Shown here piece after piece: positions 6,937 to 10,505 of a stretch of 10,505 bases of DNA. Made by a program: the position numbers and the translations under genes. Numbering within the stretch: position 1 is the stretch's first letter; each line of letters begins with the position of its first letter. Under the pieces are notes generated by a model. The model was not told the DNA's origin, did not search any database, and was given only the letters and a program-made list of their open reading frames with translations. Source of the stretch: Anaerotignum sp. (GTDB lineage: Bacteria > Bacillota > Clostridia > Lachnospirales > Anaerotignaceae); the NCBI GenBank assembly GCA_017442465.1, contig JAFRZQ010000240.1, positions 1 through 10,505 of the forward strand, in the 5' to 3' direction.

Positions 6937-6969
6937 AAGGGATAGAGTCAGAATTGGCTCTATCCCTTT
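6937..6969. terminator. Hairpin terminator shared by the HAD gene and tyrS
   Basis: A stem of up to 14 bp with one G-U pair (6937-6950 with 6955-6968) closes a GAAT loop between the convergent stop codons. The plus-strand T tract is short (TTTG) and the minus-strand one is interrupted (CTTCTTCATTT), so termination may be incomplete in either direction. Confidence 0.72.
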
Positions 6970-6975
6970 GCTGTG

Positions 6976-8211
6976 TTATTTCAAGATAACATTGTGGAAG
7001 GTCTTTTTGCCCTTCTGTACCAGCAGTTTGCCGTCTGTGAACATGTCTGCTGTGATTTTGAAATCTACGTCTGTTACAGGTTTTTCTGCAACTTTTACGC
7101 CGCCCTGCTGAACCGCACGTCTGCCTTCGGAACGGGAAGGAACGACTTTGATGGTTGTCAGCAGTGTCAGGATATCCATGCCTTCTGCGAAATCAGCAGC
7201 TGCGATTTCTGTGGAGGGAGCATCTGCTGTTGCAGCGCCTTTGCCGAACAGTGCTTTTGCAGCTTCCTGTGCTTTTGTTGCTTCTGCTTCGCCGTGAACG
7301 ATCTTTGTCAGTTCGAATGCCAGAACTTCTTTCGCTTTGTTGATTTCTGCGCCTTCCAGAGCACCCAGACGACGAACTTCATCCATAGGCAGGAATGTCA
7401 GCAGTGCCAGACATTTTTCAACGTCCTTATCGCCAACGTTTCTCCAGTACTGGTAGAATTCATAAGGTGTTGTTTTTTCAGGATCCAGCCATACCGCGCC
7501 GGATACTGTTTTACCCATTTTTACACCTTCAGAGTTTGTCAGCAGTTTGAATGTCATGCCGTAAGCGGGTTTCTGGGATTTACGACGGATCAGTTCTACA
7601 CCGGCGATGATGTTGGACCACTGGTCGTTGCCGCCCATCTGCAGGGAGCAGTTGTATCTCTGGTTCAGCTCGTAGAAGTCATAACCCTGCATGATCATGT
7701 AGTTGAATTCCAGGAAGGACAGACCAGCTTCTTTTTCCATTCTTGTTTTGAAGCAGTCTGCAGCCAGCATTCTGTTTACGGAGAAGTGTACGCCGACATC
7801 ACGCAGGAATTCAATGTAGTTCAGGTTTCTCAGCCAGTCACCGTTGTTTACGATGATGGCACCGCCTTCACCTTCGTTGAAATCGATGAAACGGGACAGC
7901 TGGTTTTTGATACAAGCCACGTTGTGGTCGATAGTTTCTACTGTCATCATTTTACGCATGTCAGCTTTACCGGAAGGGTCGCCGATCATTGCTGTACCGC
8001 CGCCTACCAGACAGATAGGTCTGTTGCCGCATCTCTGCATGTGTGCCATTGCCATTACTGTCAGGAAATGACCAACGTGCAGGGAATCTGCTGTGGGGTC
8101 GATACCGATATAGAATGTTACGCCGCCTTTTTCAAAAAGGGCTTTGATTTCTTCTTCATGGGTCAGCTGTTCGATAAAGCCGCGTTCTTTCAATACTTCA
8201 TAAGCATTCAT
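6976..8211 (-). CDS. tyrS: Tyrosyl-tRNA synthetase
   Basis: The 411-aa cytosolic enzyme charges tRNA-Tyr and has the full bacterial TyrRS layout. Visible are the class I nucleotide site as HVGH (residues 45-48), tyrosine-binding segments (YIGIDPTADSLHVGH, YMIMQGYDF at 171-179 and QMGGNDQWSN at 191-200), the KMSKS-equivalent loop KMGKT (231-235), and a C-terminal S4-like RNA-binding domain (about 340-411, with EGRRAVQQGGV). The ATG at 8211 follows AAAGGAG by 8 nt. Expression is set by a T-box leader with a Tyr specifier directly upstream. Leucine is almost always CTG and the antisense strand has no stops for most of the gene, both effects of strong codon bias. Confidence 0.97.
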   Translation of the reverse strand: MNAYEVLKERGFIEQLTHEEEIKALFEKGGVTFYIGIDPTADSLHVGHFLTVMAMAHMQRCGNRPICLVGGGTAMIGDPSGKADMRKMMTVETIDHNVACIKNQLSRFIDFNEGEGGAIIVNNGDWLRNLNYIEFLRDVGVHFSVNRMLAADCFKTRMEKEAGLSFLEFNYMIMQGYDFYELNQRYNCSLQMGGNDQWSNIIAGVELIRRKSQKPAYGMTFKLLTNSEGVKMGKTVSGAVWLDPEKTTPYEFYQYWRNVGDKDVEKCLALLTFLPMDEVRRLGALEGAEINKAKEVLAFELTKIVHGEAEATKAQEAAKALFGKGAATADAPSTEIAAADFAEGMDILTLLTTIKVVPSRSEGRRAVQQGGVKVAEKPVTDVDFKITADMFTDGKLLVQKGKKTFHNVILK

Positions 8212-8266
8212 GATTCATTCTCCTTTGCTTTTTGTAGTTTGGTTCCATCAAAATGAGTTTTGGCAT

Positions 8267-8302
8267 AAGAAAAGACCCTGCCCGTCGGAAAGGACGAGAG
8301 GG
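8267..8302 (-). terminator. T-box regulatory terminator
   Basis: On the minus strand, CCCTCTCGTC (8302-8293) pairs with GACGGGCAGGG (8286-8276) with one bulged base and a CTTTCC loop, then TCTTTTCTT. It is exclusive with the antiterminator formed by the T-box core just upstream, whose 3' end it partly overlaps. Confidence 0.9.
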
Positions 8303-8506
8303 CCCGTGGTACCACCTTAATTCATGCTCGAAAGAGCATCTTTGACTTCTGTAACGGGAAGCAGCCGTTGCGCCATTTCCTGCGCAAAGCTCCTGAGGCG
8401 TAATTCAGAAATACTGTTCTGCAGACCTTTCACCGACCGGACTGCTCTCTGCGGCTGTAACCAGTATTGCCTATAAACTCAATCATTGCTGGTAATTTAT
8501 CAATAT
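8267..8506 (-). promoter_or_regulatory. T-box leader of tyrS (Tyr specifier UAC)
   Basis: This cis-acting RNA binds uncharged tRNA-Tyr and then prevents termination. On the minus strand, Stem I is bounded by TGAG (8478-8481) and CTCA (8394-8397) with an inner AATACTG/CAGTATT helix. Its 3' internal loop reads TCTGAATTAC, placing the specifier codon TAC at 8400-8402. An AGAGAG segment in the lower stem resembles the GA/K-turn element. Stem III is ATGCTC-TTTC-GAGCAT. The conserved T-box core AAGGTGGTACCACGG (8304-8318) follows, with the bases that pair with the tRNA acceptor end. It is followed by the alternative terminator. All parts are in canonical order, and the specifier agrees with the downstream gene. 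Confidence 0.95.
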
Positions 8507-8512
8507 GGATTG

Positions 8513-8541
8513 ATAGTATCACACGTTTTTTTGAATGTCAA
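8513..8541 (-). promoter_or_regulatory. Promoter of the T-box/tyrS transcript
   Basis: On the minus strand, a perfect TTGACA -35 (8536-8541) and a TACTAT -10 (8513-8518), preceded by TGA, are separated by 17 bp. The -35 begins 6 bp downstream of the pepT stop codon, so tyrS can be transcribed independently of pepT. Confidence 0.88.
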
Positions 8542-8557
8542 GACCGCTCAGGTCTTG
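8539..8557. repeat. Perfect dyad across the pepT stop codon and the tyrS -35 box
   Basis: CAAGACC (8539-8545) and GGTCTTG (8551-8557) form a 7-bp inverted repeat around GCTCA, which contains the pepT stop. One arm overlaps half of the tyrS -35 box. No T tract follows on either strand, so it is not a standard intrinsic terminator. Confidence 0.5.
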
Positions 8558-9762
8558 GAAGTTGCCAGTTCTGCGATACGAACGATCATTTCTACGGCTT
8601 TTTCCATGGATTCCACAGGAACGAATTCGAAATTGCTGTGGAAATTATGGCCGCCTGCGAAAAGGTTCGGGCAGGGCAGACCCATGAAGGAGAGGCGGGC
8701 GCCGTCTGTACCGCCGCGGATGGGCTGTATGATAGGAGCGATGCCGCAGTCCAGCATGGCCTGTTTTGCCAGATCGATGATTTCCATGCAGGGTTCAATC
8801 TGGGAAAGCATATTGTAGTACTGGTCTGTCAGTTCCAGTTCGATGCAGTTGCTGTGCTCTTCATTCTTTTTATCGACGATGGACTGGATGAGAGATTTTC
8901 TTTTTTCGAAAGATGCTTTATCGAAATCACGGATGATATAATCCAGCTCTGCATATGTGGTCGTACCTTCGAAGGAGCAGAGGTGGAAGAAACCTTCGTA
9001 GCCTTCTGTTTTGCCTGGAATTTCGTCAGCAGGCAGCAGGGCTGCGATTTCTGTACCGATCAGAGCAGCATTGACCATAACGTTTTTGGCTGTGCCGGGG
9101 TGTACGTTTTTGCCGCGGATTTTAATAAGGGCGCGTGCTGCGTTGAAGTTTTCATATTCCAGTTCGCCAATGCGGCCGCCATCCAAAGTATAAGCAAAAT
9201 CTGCGCCGAAAGCTTCTACGTTAAAGAAGTCAACGCCTTTGCCGATTTCTTCATCGGGAGTGAAAGCGATGCGAATGTCGCCATGAGGGATTTCTGGATG
9301 GGCCATGAGGTATTCCATGGCAGTCAGAATTTCAGCAATACCGGCTTTGTCATCGGCACCCAGAAGGGTCGTGCCATCAGTAGTGATGAGGGTTTGACCG
9401 ATATAATCTTTTAAGAAGGGGAATTCTTCCGGAGAAAGACATCCTTCTTTTAAGGGGATCGTATTACCGTCATAGTTTTCTACAATATTAGGGAGAATGT
9501 TTTCGCCGCTGGCGTCGGGACTAGTATCCATGTGTGCAATAAAACCAATTATAGGAGCATTCTTCGTTGTACCGGGGAGGAATGCGGTAACATATCCATG
9601 CGCGTCCACAGAAACTTCCTGCAGGCCAATAGTTTTGCATTCTTCCGCAAGGAATGCAGCGAAGTCCAGTTGGTTTTTGGTGCTGGGAAAAGTCGAGGAA
9701 TCTTCGTCAGAAGTGGTGTGATGCTGTATATATGTTAAAAAACGTTTGGAAACAGGGTTCAT
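8548..9762 (-). CDS. pepT: Peptidase T (tripeptide aminopeptidase)
   Basis: The 404-aa cytosolic enzyme is an M20B metallopeptidase that removes the N-terminal residue from tripeptides; E. coli PepT is 408 aa. The two-zinc site is complete: H77 and D79 (IAHMDTSPDASG), bridging D137 (LGADDKAG), catalytic E171 with E172 (TPDEEIGKG), D194 (TLDGGRIGE), and H375 in AGGHNFHSNFE near the end. The dimerisation lid lies between about residues 205 and 310. RGGTDGARLSFMG precedes the last ligand, as in other PepT proteins. The ATG at 9762 follows AAAGGAG by 8 nt; the frame runs open for 92 more codons upstream through promoter DNA, which I reject. No intrinsic terminator follows, so transcripts may run into the tyrS leader. 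Confidence 0.96.
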   Translation of the reverse strand: MNPVSKRFLTYIQHHTTSDEDSSTFPSTKNQLDFAAFLAEECKTIGLQEVSVDAHGYVTAFLPGTTKNAPIIGFIAHMDTSPDASGENILPNIVENYDGNTIPLKEGCLSPEEFPFLKDYIGQTLITTDGTTLLGADDKAGIAEILTAMEYLMAHPEIPHGDIRIAFTPDEEIGKGVDFFNVEAFGADFAYTLDGGRIGELEYENFNAARALIKIRGKNVHPGTAKNVMVNAALIGTEIAALLPADEIPGKTEGYEGFFHLCSFEGTTTYAELDYIIRDFDKASFEKRKSLIQSIVDKKNEEHSNCIELELTDQYYNMLSQIEPCMEIIDLAKQAMLDCGIAPIIQPIRGGTDGARLSFMGLPCPNLFAGGHNFHSNFEFVPVESMEKAVEMIVRIAELATSKT

Positions 9763-9799
9763 GATATATGCTCCTTTCAAAATAAATGAGTCGTTACAT

Positions 9800-9828
9800 A
9801 TTGTAGCATGGTTTTGAATGGAAAACCA
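9800..9828 (-). promoter_or_regulatory. Probable promoter of pepT
   Basis: On the minus strand, TACAAT (9800-9805) is preceded by TGC, an extended -10. At 17 bp the -35 position reads TGGTTT (9823-9828), which is weak. The promoter overlaps an 8-bp-arm inverted repeat, which suggests control by a regulator. Confidence 0.6.
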
Positions 9829-9829
9829 T
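9808..9829. repeat. Perfect 8-bp inverted repeat at the pepT promoter, candidate operator
   Basis: ATGGTTTT (9808-9815) and AAAACCAT (9822-9829) are perfect inverted arms around a 6-bp spacer, centred between the pepT -10 and -35 positions. No U tract follows, so it reads as a protein-binding dyad rather than a terminator. The regulator is not identifiable from the window. Confidence 0.55.
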
Positions 9830-9842
9830 ATAGAACAGAGCT

Positions 9843-9926
9843 GTTTTTTATATATATAATGTAGGGAAAATAATTTGAAAAAATATTGAAAAAGGGGTTG
9901 ACAGGTTTCGACTTTTCCTGTATTAT
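9843..9926 (+). promoter_or_regulatory. rRNA/tRNA operon promoter P1 with A/T-rich upstream element
   Basis: A perfect TTGACA (9898-9903), 17 bp and TATTAT (9921-9926) form a strong sigma-A promoter. About 50 bp upstream (9843-9893) is very rich in A and T tracts, as expected for an UP element that binds the RNA polymerase alpha subunit in stable RNA promoters. Confidence 0.85.
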
Positions 9927-10003
9927 CTATATCACCGCGAGCGACACGGAAACATGGCGAAGCGGTTGCTGAAAAAAAGATTGAAAAAAGAGCAAAAAAG
10001 TTC

Positions 10004-10032
10004 TTGACAGCCGATGGATGGTAAGATATAAT
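10004..10032 (+). promoter_or_regulatory. rRNA/tRNA operon promoter P2 (perfect consensus)
   Basis: TTGACA (10004-10009) and TATAAT (10027-10032) are both perfect, with a 17-bp spacer. This is an ideal sigma-A promoter about 105 bp after P1 and 40 bp before the first tRNA, in the tandem layout usual for stable RNA operons. Confidence 0.92.
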
Positions 10033-10072
10033 AGTCAAGGTCGCTGCTCAAGAGGAAGCAACTGAAACACAT

Positions 10073-10161
10073 GGAGAGATGTCCGAGTGGTTTAAGGAGC
10101 TGGTCTTGAAAACCAGTGATTCCGGAAGGGACCGTGGGTTCGAATCCCACTCTCTCCGCCA
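10073..10161 (+). tRNA. tRNA-Ser (anticodon UGA)
   Basis: The 89-nt cloverleaf has acceptor arms GGAGAGA and TCTCTCC (10073-10079 and 10151-10157), a G discriminator and encoded CCA. The anticodon stem CTGGT/ACCAG closes the loop CTTGAAA with anticodon TGA at 10107-10109. The T arm is GTGGG-TTCGAAT-CCCAC. The long variable arm (a hairpin of TCCGG type) is the class II hallmark of tRNA-Ser. It reads UCA and, by wobble, other UCN codons. Confidence 0.97.
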
Positions 10162-10194
10162 ATTAAATACTTTTTGAACTGAGAGCACTTATAT

Positions 10195-10286
10195 GGAGAA
10201 GTACCCAAGTGGTTGAAGGGGATCGCCTGGAAAGCGGTTAGGTCGTTAATAGCGGCGCGAGGGTTCAAATCCCTCCTTCTCCGCCA
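10195..10286 (+). tRNA. tRNA-Ser (anticodon GGA)
   Basis: The 92-nt cloverleaf has acceptor arms GGAGAAG and CTTCTCC (10195-10201 and 10276-10282), a G discriminator and encoded CCA. The anticodon stem ATCGC/GCGGT (one G-U pair) closes the loop CTGGAAA, with anticodon GGA at 10229-10231, reading UCC and UCU. A long variable arm again marks class II. It lies 33 bp after tRNA-Ser(UGA) without a terminator between, so both are likely cut from one transcript. Confidence 0.97.
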
Positions 10287-10316
10287 TTTTTATTGTTGAA
10301 GTTCAAAAAATAGTAC

Positions 10317-10345
10317 TTGACAATAAAACGAAAGTTTGGTAAAAT
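10317..10345 (+). promoter_or_regulatory. Third promoter (P3), directly upstream of the rRNA leader
   Basis: A perfect TTGACA (10317-10322), 17 bp and TAAAAT (10340-10345) lie 30 bp after the second tRNA. It would let the rRNA genes be transcribed without the tRNA-Ser pair. Confidence 0.85.
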
Positions 10346-10505
10346 AACTTTCGCTGCTGAAAAAGCAAACTTGATCCTTGAAAACTGAACAATGGATATG
10401 AAACACACAACCCATAGTCAATTCAAGCAAACGGAAACGAATGCTAAATGACTTTTACCGGTTTAGTAAAACCGGAACACAATTAGCCAGAAAAATGATC
10501 TGGCC
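10346..10505 (+). other. Pre-rRNA leader with boxA-like element, 5' of a predicted 16S rRNA gene
   Basis: No open frame of note is present. At 10371-10392, TTGATCCTTGAAAACTGAAC resembles the boxA antitermination element and conserved leader found before Firmicutes 16S genes. A 7-bp hairpin, CCGGTTT-AGTA-AAACCGG (10458-10475), and a 5-bp one, GCCAG/CTGGC (10486-10504), follow. The second may be part of a 16S processing stem. The conserved 16S 5' sequence (TTTGATCCTGGCTCAG) is not reached before the window ends, so the rRNA gene itself is inferred. Confidence 0.75.

Noticed and set aside
6973..8256. A 427-codon plus-strand open frame opposite tyrS
   Set aside because: The minus strand encodes an unmistakable TyrRS. 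The antisense frame is open because the gene avoids TTA, CTA and TCA codons. Its product is Cys/Phe-rich and resembles no family I recognise.
8467..9414. A 315-codon plus-strand open frame opposite pepT and the T-box leader
   Set aside because: It is antisense to a complete PepT active site and begins inside the T-box leader, with no ribosome site.
9851..9860. Extra TATAAT in the A/T tract upstream of P1
   Set aside because: No -35-like sequence lies 16-18 bp upstream; it is better explained as part of the A/T-rich UP element.
9763..10038. 92-codon N-terminal extension of PepT
   Set aside because: It would translate through the pepT promoter, an operator-like dyad and the stable RNA promoter P1. 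The ATG at 9762 has a proper ribosome site and gives the usual PepT length.
9932..10162. A 76-codon minus-strand frame beginning MAERVGFEPTVPSG
   Set aside because: It is the antisense of tRNA-Ser(UGA) and its promoters. Peptides of this type are a well-known false annotation arising opposite tRNA-Ser genes.
1..10505. Search for mobile elements, phage genes, toxin-antitoxin pairs, restriction or other defence systems
   Set aside because: No transposase, integrase, terminal repeats, direct-repeat arrays or nuclease/antitoxin pairs are visible, and gene order and signals look like ordinary chromosome. SfsA is nuclease-like but is a widespread housekeeping protein.

Overview
The window looks like chromosome from a low-to-medium-GC Bacillota, most likely class Clostridia (a Lachnospirales-type organism is my best guess, not proven). 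The reasons are near-uniform AAAGGAG ribosome binding sites about 8 nt before the start codons, consensus sigma-A promoters with 17-bp spacers, a Tyr T-box leader in front of tyrS, intrinsic terminators with U tracts, and a Firmicutes-type pre-rRNA leader at the right end. It is a housekeeping region. I see no phage, transposon, CRISPR array or classical defence system.

Left part (1-4740). The 3' two thirds of valS (valyl-tRNA synthetase) enters from the left and ends at a strong hairpin terminator shared with a convergent minus-strand gene. That gene encodes an XRE-type regulator fused to a zinc ribbon and has its own promoter with a candidate operator. Next come two minus-strand genes that look like one operon: a 521-aa uncharacterised, mostly helical protein ending in a 45-residue His/Cys/Asp metal-binding tail, and 12 bp downstream a glyoxalase I-like VOC protein. 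The VOC start site is read from a Shine-Dalgarno sequence that overlaps the upstream stop codon.

Middle part (4741-6970). sfsA is divergent from the His-rich operon and ends at a bidirectional terminator. It converges on a DJ-1/PfpI family gene. That gene is divergent from a phosphoglycolate phosphatase-like HAD gene whose promoter leaves a leader of only about 12-17 nt.

Right part (6970-10505). On the minus strand lie pepT (peptidase T) and tyrS, the latter behind a complete T-box leader with a UAC (Tyr) specifier. The tyrS promoter -35 box sits immediately after the pepT stop codon. Divergent from pepT, two tandem strong promoters lead to tRNA-Ser(UGA) and tRNA-Ser(GGA). A third strong promoter and a pre-rRNA leader with a boxA-like element follow, so a 16S rRNA gene is expected just outside the window.

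Functional themes. Translation is represented by valS, tyrS, two tRNA-Ser genes and the rRNA leader. Metabolite-damage control is represented by the glyoxalase I-like, DJ-1-like and phosphoglycolate phosphatase-like proteins. The least explained item is the His-rich-tail protein paired with a predicted metal-dependent glyoxalase.
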